From positions 1-50,827 of the forward strand of contig CADCML010000024.1 of the NCBI GenBank assembly GCA_902802535.1: a stretch of 50,827 nt of DNA. The letters run 5' to 3'. Both the position numbers and the translations under genes were made by a program. Positions 9,034 through 17,929 of the stretch are shown one piece after another (position 1 is the stretch's first letter; each line of letters opens with the position of its first letter). The notes under the pieces were generated by a model. That model was not told the origin of the DNA. It saw only the letters and a program-made list of their open reading frames with translations, and did not search any database. Source of the DNA: an uncultured Bacteroidia bacterium (lineage in GTDB: Bacteria > Bacteroidota > Bacteroidia > Bacteroidales > F082).

Positions 9034-12000
9034 ATGGCAAGAACAATGAACCCTACAAGGATAAGCCTTTTTGTCGCTTTACCGTTTCTCATGTGGGCGA
9101 TGGCAAAAACGGCATCGGCGCAAAATGTCATCGTGAACGGCGATTTTGAGGATTACAACATTTATGGCGCAATTACAGCCCCGTCTTCCACGGATTATAC
9201 ACGGGTGAATGCGAACTATGTGGTGGAATATGGCCATTATGTCATCAATACCACAACCAGCGGACATGGCGGCGGACAAGGCTGGCCCAACCCGAGTAAT
9301 TCACATGGGAAATACATGATTGTGAACGGTTTTGGCGGGAGTTCCAATCCGACCAAAGTGGTGTGGCGGCAGACGGTGAACGTCACGGCACAAACCAATT
9401 ACACGCTTTCTTACCGATACGTGAACCTGAACAGGGTCCTATACGGGCAGATCTATCCTTCCAAATTGCAAGTGAAAATCAATGGAACCAATTTCGGTGG
9501 GGTCAATACGCTGCCCCAAAACAACGATTGGCATGATTGGAACAACAACGGTACGAAATGGAACAGCGGCAATGCCACGCAAGCGGTGATTGAGATTTAT
9601 GACACCTATACGGGAAACGAGGGTTTGGGCGACGACTTCTGCCTCGACGACATTTCCTTCGTCCCCGATGAAACCTACAGTGTCACGGCGAATAATGACA
9701 CTTGGCCGTTGGCCTGTATATGGACTCCCGTGGAGATTCCAGTGCTGGACAACGACATCATTTCTCCTGGCATACAGACGGCCTCCGTTCAAATACTCCA
9801 ACAGCCTTTGCATGGCGAGGCAACGGTACTTTCCAACAAGAAAATCGAATATATTTTTAACGATGCGACATTTTCTGGGACCGACCAGTTGAAGTATCGT
9901 GTGGGTTTTAATAACCAGGGCATTTACGATGAAGCGTGGGTTTTCATCACGGTGGGACAGGCACCTGTGGTGGCCAACATCTCCGCACCAGGCCCGATTT
10001 GCGCTGGAGGTGCATTGGGTATACAAACGCCTTCGGTGAATCCAAGTGCAACAGGGCATTGGGAATATGGCTCATCACAGAATGGTCCTTTCCAGACACT
10101 TAATGACCCGACCAATATCCCGCTTTCGATGAACGGCAAGTGGGTGCGCTATTCGGCCTCCAACGACTGCGGCGAAGGCCACAGCAATGCTGTGCAAATC
10201 ACCGTGACCAACGGACCGACTTTCTCGGGGCAAACGCCTCAAATCCAGCCCATTTGCGCAGGACAAAGCTTAACCTTGACGGCTCCAGCCTATAACGCCA
10301 ACGGCTCCCAGATTCTCAGTCAAGGCTGGGTGGCCTCGCCGACCGAAAACGGGGACTACAACGCTTTCAGCCTGAACAATATACCTGCCACCTACAACGG
10401 CTGGTATATCCGCTATATGATAGAGGGCAGCTGCGGTTTTGTCTACAGCAGTCCCGCCCGCCTGTTGACGGTGAATGTTGCTCCCGATGTCACAGGTACC
10501 TTGCAGGCCCCTGAAGCCATCTGCGCTGGAGACAACTTAAATGTGACGCCACCAACCTACGACGGAAACGGTACTGGTGCATGGGAAATCTGCCAAAACC
10601 AGACGGGAAATTACCAATCTTTCAGCATCCAGAATGTGCCGGTCACTTACAACAACTGGTATCTGCATTACAAGGTGAGCAACGACTGCGGCAGCGATGT
10701 CAGCAATGCGGTGCAAATCCATGTGTATGACGAGCCTACGATAGCTACACCCACTCCGCCAGATGCCATTTGCGCAGGCAGCAGCTTTACCCTGAACACG
10801 CCGACCATTCAAAACAACGGTTCCACCATCACCGACCAAGGCTGGCAGATTGCGGCCACGCAAAACGGCACTTATAGCCCATTCAACAACAATAACGTGC
10901 CTTATACCTACAACCAGTATTGGATTCGTTATTTCGCTGTAAACGACTGTGGTGAAACGTATAGCACTCCTGTTCAGATTACGGTGAACGATGAGCCTTT
11001 GGTGGGTGCCATCACCGCTCCGGCAGGCATTTGCGCAGGCCAAGCCTTCGCTTTGACCGCCCCTCAAGTTACTTGGAGGGACAACAACCCCAATACCCAT
11101 TTCGAGGGCTGGGAAATCCAAATCAACGGCACTTGGCAGCCCTTGCCCAACAATAACATCCCCTTTGCCTACAATGGCTGCAACATCCGCTATAAGGCCG
11201 TCAATGGCTGTGGTACGGCCTATTCGACCAACAACGTGCAGGTGACGGTGTATTCCACCGACCCCATCGACGAGGGCGAGATAACCGCCTGCGATGTCAT
11301 CTACCATCATGGCGTGTTGTGCGACCAAAATGGCGTTTACGTGGCCGATTCCATCACGCCGAACAACTGCACCATTCAGGTGTCGTGGAACTTTACCTTG
11401 AGTGAAGCCTATACTGAGACACAGAGCTTTACGGCATGTGAGATGTTCACCTGGCCGAAGAACGGGCAAACCTATTACGCTTCATGCACCGATACGTATA
11501 CCTACGATAGCAGCGACCCGCTCATCTGCGACAGCATTTACACCTTGATTCTGACCATCAACAATGCGCCTACCATTTCGGACAATTTGCAGGCACCTGC
11601 GGATGTGTGCTCGGGCAGTCCGCTGATGGTGACGACACCACCTTACCAGATGAACCATACCGAAGGCGGCACCCAAAGATGGGAATATGCGGCTTCGCCC
11701 AATGGTCCATTCCATCCTTTCGACCCGGCTACATACCATTTGGATTATGGCAGCTATTATTTGCGTTTCGTGGTCATCAACGAGTGTGACTCCACCTTCA
11801 GCAATACGGTGCCGTTCAATGTGAACGATACGCCCGTGATTGAGGGTCAGTTGAGCGCGTTCCAAGTCTGCGAGAACAACCCCTTGGATTTGCCGGAGGT
11901 CGATGTCGAATGGAGGAACACCGATGTCAACGACCGCATTTCGGAATGGCAGATGGCCAATGCCCAAAACGGGACCTACACCGGCATCAATCCTGAGATG

Positions 12001-13698
12001 CTGATGCAAATGTCGCACAACGGCTGCTGGATCCGTTTCTATGCGCACAATTCTTGTGGCAACGACATCCTCGGACCTGTGCCCATCACGGTGCTTTCGG
12101 CTGAAGACCAGTGGTTGGAAACCATCACGGCTTGCGATGCCTACCAACTGCCTTCCGGCGAAATGATTACTGAAACTCAAGTAGTTGAATACGAAGAGTT
12201 TGAACCTTGCTTCCATGTCATCCACCAGCCTGTGGTCATCAATTACAGCAATTATGTGGTGGAACCGATTACCTCTTGCCATGAAGAGCATGAGTGGCAT
12301 GGCCGCATCTTCCATCGCATGGAGCAGACCCAATATGCCTGGGATACGCTCACGAACGTGAATGGCTGCGACAGCATTGTGGAGCTGAACCTCAATTTCG
12401 ACGAGTATTCCTCGTTCACACATAATAGGGTGGCCTGCGGTTCCTACGTTTGGGAAATGAATCCTGGACATGTCTATTACGAAACCCAGCGCGACTCTGT
12501 GTTTGTTCCCGCCGTAACCCCTGAAGACTGCGACACTTGGTATTATCTCGAACTGACCTTGGGCCACGACACCCTTATCGATGGAGGCGGCATGATAGAA
12601 TGTAGCGGTTTTGAATGGCACGGTGTGCCTTATTATGCGGATGCCGTGTTGTACGACTCGCTGCAAACCAATGTGACCCATTGCGACAGCATCATTTTCT
12701 ACAATCTGACCATCATTCCTCCGCTTTCGGGAGAGGAGAGTGTGGTTTCGTGCCAACCTATGTGGTGGCATGAGCACTATTGCGTGGCTGAAGGCGACTA
12801 TCAACACACCTTTGTCTCGTCGCAAGGTTGCGACAGCATCGTGACGCTGCATTTCAGTCTCGCCCCTGAGATAGTGATGCCGCCTGCGGATACTTTGGTC
12901 TGCGAGCCTTTCACCTGGAATGGCCATTATTTTAACGAGGACGGGCAAGCGTCATACACTTTCCAAACGCCTTCCGGCTGCGACAGTACCGTCTTCTTGA
13001 ATGTGACCTTTGTCCAAGCGGAAACCCTTCCTGACGAACCGGTTCGGGCGTGCAACTCCTACACCTTCCATGGCGTTACCTACGGGCCAGGCATCTACGA
13101 AATTCCTCATGATACCGTGTTCGCACAAAACGGTTGTATCAGCTCAATCCAACTGCTGAATCTGACCGTGAAAGACTCCGAACAAATGGGAACCATCAGC
13201 GGTAATACCTCGGTGTATGTGGCCTCAAGCTTGATTAGCGGTGTTTATCGCTATGAGATTGACATGGAGGGCCTTTCGGGACAGGTCACTTGGTCGCTGT
13301 CCAATTCGGATTGGCAGATTGTGGAAACGGGCATCGATTTCTGTCGTGTCTTGGTCACGACACCTGTGACGGCCTTCCTGACCGCCCATTTCAATGTGGA
13401 GGATTGTGGCGAGATGGAACGCTCTTTCGAAATCAATGCCACGTTCTATGGCGTGGACGACTGGCAGGATGAAGTCCGTGTTTTCCCCAACCCGACGCGA
13501 GGCACCGTGACCATTGAAGCCGAGGGCATGGAAAGCATACGGCTGACCAACATGATGGGGCAGGTGCTTGAAAAGCGCGAAGGCCTCCGCTCTGACAGCA
13601 TCATCCTGAACCTCAACGGTTATACGCCGTCGGTTTATCTGTTGGAGATTGAAACGGCATACGGGATGGTGAAAAAACGCTTGGTTCTGTGCAGATAA
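9034..13698 (+). CDS. T9SS-exported Ig-like repeat adhesin
   Basis: 1554 residues. A signal peptide ends near TASAQ. A jelly-roll domain opening with VNGDFED (about residues 30-215) is followed by a bacterial Ig-like domain (about 215-310). Seven Ig-like repeats come next, most carrying ICAG near the start and IRY...NDCG later (first landmarks at nt 9998, 10250, 10516, 10765, 11026, 11605, 11868). Then follow about seven modules ending in GCDSI...L.LTI-like signatures, each with paired cysteines. The last 70 residues (VFPNPTRGTVTIEAEG ... KKRLVL) are a T9SS type A sorting domain, so the protein should cross the outer membrane by T9SS and stay on the surface. ATG at 9034 or 9046 could be the start. 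An adhesive or structural role is inferred from the architecture only. Confidence 0.88.
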   Translation: MARTMNPTRISLFVALPFLMWAMAKTASAQNVIVNGDFEDYNIYGAITAPSSTDYTRVNANYVVEYGHYVINTTTSGHGGGQGWPNPSNSHGKYMIVNGFGGSSNPTKVVWRQTVNVTAQTNYTLSYRYVNLNRVLYGQIYPSKLQVKINGTNFGGVNTLPQNNDWHDWNNNGTKWNSGNATQAVIEIYDTYTGNEGLGDDFCLDDISFVPDETYSVTANNDTWPLACIWTPVEIPVLDNDIISPGIQTASVQILQQPLHGEATVLSNKKIEYIFNDATFSGTDQLKYRVGFNNQGIYDEAWVFITVGQAPVVANISAPGPICAGGALGIQTPSVNPSATGHWEYGSSQNGPFQTLNDPTNIPLSMNGKWVRYSASNDCGEGHSNAVQITVTNGPTFSGQTPQIQPICAGQSLTLTAPAYNANGSQILSQGWVASPTENGDYNAFSLNNIPATYNGWYIRYMIEGSCGFVYSSPARLLTVNVAPDVTGTLQAPEAICAGDNLNVTPPTYDGNGTGAWEICQNQTGNYQSFSIQNVPVTYNNWYLHYKVSNDCGSDVSNAVQIHVYDEPTIATPTPPDAICAGSSFTLNTPTIQNNGSTITDQGWQIAATQNGTYSPFNNNNVPYTYNQYWIRYFAVNDCGETYSTPVQITVNDEPLVGAITAPAGICAGQAFALTAPQVTWRDNNPNTHFEGWEIQINGTWQPLPNNNIPFAYNGCNIRYKAVNGCGTAYSTNNVQVTVYSTDPIDEGEITACDVIYHHGVLCDQNGVYVADSITPNNCTIQVSWNFTLSEAYTETQSFTACEMFTWPKNGQTYYASCTDTYTYDSSDPLICDSIYTLILTINNAPTISDNLQAPADVCSGSPLMVTTPPYQMNHTEGGTQRWEYAASPNGPFHPFDPATYHLDYGSYYLRFVVINECDSTFSNTVPFNVNDTPVIEGQLSAFQVCENNPLDLPEVDVEWRNTDVNDRISEWQMANAQNGTYTGINPEMLMQMSHNGCWIRFYAHNSCGNDILGPVPITVLSAEDQWLETITACDAYQLPSGEMITETQVVEYEEFEPCFHVIHQPVVINYSNYVVEPITSCHEEHEWHGRIFHRMEQTQYAWDTLTNVNGCDSIVELNLNFDEYSSFTHNRVACGSYVWEMNPGHVYYETQRDSVFVPAVTPEDCDTWYYLELTLGHDTLIDGGGMIECSGFEWHGVPYYADAVLYDSLQTNVTHCDSIIFYNLTIIPPLSGEESVVSCQPMWWHEHYCVAEGDYQHTFVSSQGCDSIVTLHFSLAPEIVMPPADTLVCEPFTWNGHYFNEDGQASYTFQTPSGCDSTVFLNVTFVQAETLPDEPVRACNSYTFHGVTYGPGIYEIPHDTVFAQNGCISSIQLLNLTVKDSEQMGTISGNTSVYVASSLISGVYRYEIDMEGLSGQVTWSLSNSDWQIVETGIDFCRVLVTTPVTAFLTAHFNVEDCGEMERSFEINATFYGVDDWQDEVRVFPNPTRGTVTIEAEGMESIRLTNMMGQVLEKREGLRSDSIILNLNGYTPSVYLLEIETAYGMVKKRLVLCR

Positions 13699-13732
13699 TT
13701 CACAAAAAAGGAGAGAGCAAGGAAATAATTGC

Positions 13733-13740
13733 TAACTTTG
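13733..13740 (+). promoter_or_regulatory. Candidate -7 box
   Basis: TAACTTTG fits TAnnTTTG. Transcription would start about 13747, which would make an ATG at 13748 leaderless; this supports the ATG at 13760 as the real start. No clear -33 TTG is seen. Confidence 0.5.
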
Positions 13741-13759
13741 CCACCAAATGTTGACCGCC

Positions 13760-16390
13760 ATGAGAATTAGGTTTTTCTTCAGTTTCCTTTTGTTTTTTTC
13801 TGTGGTGTGCGCCTTTGCCCAGCCTGTGGTCATCACGCCGCCATCCGCAAACATTCAGCCTGGAGGTTCGGTGACACTCACTGCCTCGGGAGCCACTTAT
13901 TACCAATGGTCGCCGGCCACGGGTTTGTCGACCACCGAGGGTCCCGTCACGGTAGCATCGCCCACGGTGACCACCACCTACACCTGCGAAGGCTATGCCC
14001 CAGGCGATGAGAGTGTGGTCAACGGCGACTTCAGCCAAGGCAACACGGGCTTCACCTCGGCCTACGAATACAATTCCAACCTTTGGAACGAAGGCACCTA
14101 TTACGTCGACTCCGACGCCAGCCTGCACCATGAGAATTTCCACGGCTATGGCCACGGCGACAACGGCAACTTCATGATGGTCAACGGTTCCATCAGTCCG
14201 GGCACCAACGTGTGGACGGAGCAAATCAGCGTGACCCCCAACAAATGGTACGCTTTCTCGACTTGGGCCTGTACCTTGGCGGGTGTGGCCGGCCAAATGG
14301 CCTTGCTCCAATTCAGCATCAACGGCACACAGTTGGGCAACGTGTTTTCGGCTCCGGCAACGACGATGATTTGGGAGCAATTCTATGAGCTTTGGTACAG
14401 TGGCTCAGCCACTACAGCCACCATTACCATCCTGAACCAAAACACCAATGGCGATGGCAACGACTTCGGTTTGGACGACATCTCCTTCCGCGAGTTGGTG
14501 CTGGTAGGCGCCCCGACCTGCACGGTTTATGTGGGTTCAATGAGTGCCACCGCCACCGCCGACGACTCGGAGCTTTGCGAAGGCGAATCGACCACGCTTC
14601 ATGCCCTGCCAACGGGCGGTAGCGGCAACTACAGCTACAGTTGGACACCTGCCAACAGTTTGAACAACGCCAACATTCAGCATCCGGTGGCCACCCCGCC
14701 TGTGGGCACTACGACTTATACTTGCCACATCACCGACAACAGCTGGGGCACTTCGCAAAACGTCAGCGTCAGCATTGTGGTGCATCCTAACGAGGAGGAG
14801 ACCGTCATCGAGACCATTTGCAGCGGCTCGGTGTACAACTTTTACGGCGAAGAAGTGAGTGAGCCAGGCGTGTATGAGCACCACGAGCCAACCCAATTCG
14901 GCTGCGACAAGACCATCTACCTGCATCTCGGCAATTGGCCGACCTACGACGAGACAACCGTCACGGCCTTCATTTGCGACGGCGAGAGTTACACATTCTA
15001 TGGCACCGAGTACACCACAAACTGCGATGTGGCCTATACCGACTATTCCATACACGGTTGCGACAGCATTGTGCGCCTTCACCTCACCGTCTATCCGCCT
15101 AACGACACCACGATAGTCGATGCGAGCATTTGTATCGGGCAATCCTACAATTTCCACGGCGAATGGTACAGCAATGACGGCGACATAGGCTATTTCGACA
15201 CCATCGACAACCACGGCTGCCTGAAGGTGGAAAAGCTCATGCTGAGCGTTGATGAATACCAAATGCCGCCTGTTCAGTACGAATACATCTGCTATGGACA
15301 CGACGAAACGCCGTATTTCAAATGGGATAAGAACAACGTGGAGTATTTTGCCGACACTTACGATGAAGCCATCGTTCCCGACCCGGAAGGCGGCTGCGAC
15401 TTCAAGTACCGTCTGAACTTGAAGTTCCACCAAGAGTTCTATGAAGAGCTGCCGCCCGTCATTGTTTGCGACGAGTATTATTGGCCGATTACTGGAGAGA
15501 CCTACACTGAGATTGGCAACCATGTGATCACAAAATCCTTCCTGCAAGAATTTGGTAATGTTGTGTGCGACAGTACCTTTGTCCTCAACCTGACCATCAA
15601 CGAGTCGAGTACCCAAGAAACCATGGAATATGTTGGCGAATGTGACACTGTATCTCTCCCATGGTTTGGCGAAATGCTCTATTTCACCAAGAACTGCGAC
15701 ACTTTGCTTTCGGGCCTGACACCCGATGGATGCCTCTATGAGGTCAACCTGCACATCACCAACATGCAATACACGCCCACGCCAATTATCGCCTACACGG
15801 AGGACGACTATTATCAAGACGGCGACACCATTGCCGTCATCACCAACACGGAGTTTTTCTCGTTCCAGTACGACTTCTTCGTGGAGGACTCGCTCGGCCA
15901 CTTCAATGGTTGGGACTCGTGCGTGTGGCGCATCAGCAAGGAATCGTGGCTGATTGAGCCTGACCCCGCTGAATACCAAAACGAGCCCGAAAGACGTTAT
16001 TGCAGGGTGTATGTCGCCGAGCACGACAACACGGCGGCAGAGCTGAGTTGCACCATTTACAACCACCACTGCCAGCCTTACAGCATCACGCGAAGGTTCT
16101 ACCTCAAGTCGTCGTTCTTCGGCATCGGCGAACAGGAAACGGCAAGGTTCGGCTTTGATGTTGTTCCCAACCCCAACAACGGCGCCATGGAGCTGCGTTT
16201 CGAGCACATGGATGGCAAGGTGGAGGTCAAGGTGTATGATGTGATGGGCAACTTGATGGACAGCTTTGTGACCTACAATGATATGGAATCCAGGGCGATG
16301 CAGTACAACTTGAGTGGTCGCAGGGGCATCTATTTCATTGTGGCCAACGGGAAAGCGGGCACGGTTGCCAAAAAAGTGGTCATTGAATAA
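13760..16390 (+). CDS. T9SS-exported Ig-like/jelly-roll surface protein
   Basis: 876 residues from ATG 13760 (an in-frame ATG at 13748 lies too close to the -7 box). The signal peptide MRIRFFFSFLLFFSVVCAFA is followed by an Ig-like domain, a jelly-roll domain (VNGDFSQGNTGF ... DDISF), another Ig-like domain (ELCEGESTTLHALPTGGSGN) and about five cysteine-paired modules ending in GCDSI- or GC-like signatures, related to those of the preceding gene. Residues about 797-876 (VVPNPNNGAMELRFEH ... KKVVIE) form a T9SS type A sorting domain. The two neighbours probably belong to one surface-protein locus. The next gene follows after only 14 bases, suggesting co-transcription with the lipoprotein and barrel protein. 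Confidence 0.87.
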   Translation: MRIRFFFSFLLFFSVVCAFAQPVVITPPSANIQPGGSVTLTASGATYYQWSPATGLSTTEGPVTVASPTVTTTYTCEGYAPGDESVVNGDFSQGNTGFTSAYEYNSNLWNEGTYYVDSDASLHHENFHGYGHGDNGNFMMVNGSISPGTNVWTEQISVTPNKWYAFSTWACTLAGVAGQMALLQFSINGTQLGNVFSAPATTMIWEQFYELWYSGSATTATITILNQNTNGDGNDFGLDDISFRELVLVGAPTCTVYVGSMSATATADDSELCEGESTTLHALPTGGSGNYSYSWTPANSLNNANIQHPVATPPVGTTTYTCHITDNSWGTSQNVSVSIVVHPNEEETVIETICSGSVYNFYGEEVSEPGVYEHHEPTQFGCDKTIYLHLGNWPTYDETTVTAFICDGESYTFYGTEYTTNCDVAYTDYSIHGCDSIVRLHLTVYPPNDTTIVDASICIGQSYNFHGEWYSNDGDIGYFDTIDNHGCLKVEKLMLSVDEYQMPPVQYEYICYGHDETPYFKWDKNNVEYFADTYDEAIVPDPEGGCDFKYRLNLKFHQEFYEELPPVIVCDEYYWPITGETYTEIGNHVITKSFLQEFGNVVCDSTFVLNLTINESSTQETMEYVGECDTVSLPWFGEMLYFTKNCDTLLSGLTPDGCLYEVNLHITNMQYTPTPIIAYTEDDYYQDGDTIAVITNTEFFSFQYDFFVEDSLGHFNGWDSCVWRISKESWLIEPDPAEYQNEPERRYCRVYVAEHDNTAAELSCTIYNHHCQPYSITRRFYLKSSFFGIGEQETARFGFDVVPNPNNGAMELRFEHMDGKVEVKVYDVMGNLMDSFVTYNDMESRAMQYNLSGRRGIYFIVANGKAGTVAKKVVIE

Positions 16391-16404
16391 ACAATGGATT
16401 GAAA

Positions 16405-17052
16405 ATGAAAAGAAAGAGAATCATATTGGGCTTTTGTCTATTGCTGACAAGCGGCATGGTAATGAGTTCCTGCATCAAGGAAAACTTGGGCAAAACCGTC
16501 GCCCTCATCGGGACGGAGGACTATGTTCGCGACATCAATTCGTTGATTCCGGACACGCTGCAGGGCAAGTTTGAGACGATGTTTCAGGGGATTCCTACGG
16601 GTGCCGTTCCTGTCAGCATAGCCGTTCCCGACAGCGTACCGGAAGATGCGTATGTTGTCCATGCCAACTTGTTGGTCAAGACCAATCTTTATAACGTAAC
16701 CTCGCCGATTGCCTATCCCGATGTCTATATGCGTTTCAGCAAGCAGCACAACGGCATTGTCGTGGTGGAGCTCGCCGAGTCCACGGAACAGCGCACCGAT
16801 ACCGCATACATTATGGGAAACAACAATGATTTTACGGTGTATTTTGTTGAAGACAAGGTCGTTAGTACGAACTCGCATGTGAAGCGAGGTGTCATCCTAT
16901 GTGGCACTTGGGCACAAGGCGGACTTTCCAATTTCCGCATGGCTTTCGTCGTGTTGGAGTCGGAAGGCAATCAAGCCCAAACGCCGGGCACGTATTACTT
17001 TTACAAGGACGGCGACGGTTTGGCCGAAAGATGTGTTTGGCCTTGGCCATAA
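16405..17052 (+). CDS. Lipoprotein of unknown function
   Basis: 215 residues with a type II signal peptide: positively charged MKRKR, a hydrophobic core and lipobox VMSSC with Cys23 as the lipidation site. The mature part has no motif I recognise; it is predicted soluble and beta-rich (FRMAFVVLE, GTYYFYKDGDG). Two in-frame codons upstream is a TTG, but the ATG at 16405 gives the better signal peptide. It lies between a T9SS cargo gene and an outer-membrane barrel gene with very short gaps (14 and 12 bases), so the three may be co-expressed in the envelope. The function is not assigned. Confidence 0.8.
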   Translation: MKRKRIILGFCLLLTSGMVMSSCIKENLGKTVALIGTEDYVRDINSLIPDTLQGKFETMFQGIPTGAVPVSIAVPDSVPEDAYVVHANLLVKTNLYNVTSPIAYPDVYMRFSKQHNGIVVVELAESTEQRTDTAYIMGNNNDFTVYFVEDKVVSTNSHVKRGVILCGTWAQGGLSNFRMAFVVLESEGNQAQTPGTYYFYKDGDGLAERCVWPWP

Positions 17053-17064
17053 AAGAGTTTAGCA

Positions 17065-17889
17065 ATGAAGAAATACGTTTTGATATTGAGCATTTTGTTG
17101 GCTTGCAGCACCGGAATCTTTGCCCAAATGAGCCAAAACAAGCCAATGGACAGGTCTATTGCTTTAGGCATAAAGGGTGGCGTGAATATGCCGAGGATGT
17201 TGTATTTCAAGAATCCCGCCTTGATGCGCCTGCCTCAATCCATTGTTTTCACCCCGACGGGAGGTTTGTTTGTGGACATTCCCATCATGGAATTCGCCTA
17301 TTTGTCGCCGGAAGTCGTGTATGTACAGCGCGGCACGGACATGAAATATGTACACGCCAATTCGGGGGCGCAAGTCCAATATACGATTGCGACTTCCAAT
17401 GTGGATTTGCGGCTTCCTTTGGAGTTTTGTTGGGAAGTGAAGCCGTATTTTCAGCCTTTTGTGATGGTGGGGGCGGAAGCTGGAATGTGTCTGTTTGGCA
17501 AGATTCATTTGGATAGGACGGCTCCCATTGCGCTCGACGAAACCGTAGCCGTCGACAGTGCCAACATGAATTTGATACATGCCGGTGCCTTTGCTGGTTT
17601 GGGCATCCGTAGCAAGTTGTCTTTGGGAAATCAGGATATTTTGCTGAAACTCAGTGCGTCGTTCCACCAAGGTTTTCTTGACAGCTATTCGCGTTACGAG
17701 AAAAACGGAACGGCACAAGCGGTCAATGTGAACGCTTACCAAATTACCGGAAACCGCTTGCCGCAAGGCTTGGAGGTCAGTTTGGGCATTGCCATTCCGC
17801 TAAAGGCAAAACTTAAGGATGCCTGTGCCTCATTCTCGAACGACCGTTACCGCCGACGTGGTAGCGGTAGACATTTATTCGGGTATTGA
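17065..17889 (+). CDS. Outer-membrane beta-barrel protein (PorT-like family)
   Basis: 274 residues. The signal peptide MKKYVLILSILLACSTGIFA is followed by alternating amphipathic strands typical of the PorT-like / OMP beta-barrel family (ALGIKGGVNMP, LSPEVVYVQRG, LRLPLEFCWE, FVMVGAEAGM, LLKLSASFHQG, LEVSLGIAIPL). Barrels of this kind sit in the outer membrane; PorT itself is a T9SS component, but similarity at this level does not show that this protein is one. The last strand seems to end near GIAIPLKAKL, leaving a basic tail of about 22 residues (RYRRRGSGRHLF) whose codons run to 11 bases before the next gene's -7 box; this could be a stop-loss extension. Its neighbour upstream is a lipoprotein. 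Confidence 0.78.
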   Translation: MKKYVLILSILLACSTGIFAQMSQNKPMDRSIALGIKGGVNMPRMLYFKNPALMRLPQSIVFTPTGGLFVDIPIMEFAYLSPEVVYVQRGTDMKYVHANSGAQVQYTIATSNVDLRLPLEFCWEVKPYFQPFVMVGAEAGMCLFGKIHLDRTAPIALDETVAVDSANMNLIHAGAFAGLGIRSKLSLGNQDILLKLSASFHQGFLDSYSRYEKNGTAQAVNVNAYQITGNRLPQGLEVSLGIAIPLKAKLKDACASFSNDRYRRRGSGRHLFGY

Positions 17890-17900
17890 CAAAGATTTCG

Positions 17901-17908
17901 TATTTTTG
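17901..17908 (+). promoter_or_regulatory. Candidate -7 box before the BatA-like gene
   Basis: TATTTTTG at 17901-17908 lies 21 bases before the ATG at 17930. The nearest TTG (17886-17888) is only 12 bases upstream, shorter than the usual 19-21, so the promoter is only partly supported. Confidence 0.4.
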
Positions 17909-17929
17909 CGCCTCGAAATGAATTGACCG

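Noticed and set aside
11482-12948. Long reverse-strand open frame (488 codons) and similar ones such as 14537-16207
   Set aside because: They lie wholly opposite the repeat-rich T9SS adhesin genes, have no signal, motif or promoter, and arise from codon bias on the other strand.
17065-17889. Assignment of the barrel protein as the T9SS component PorT
   Set aside because: Only general barrel-family features are visible and no other T9SS machinery gene is adjacent, so the specific name is not supported.
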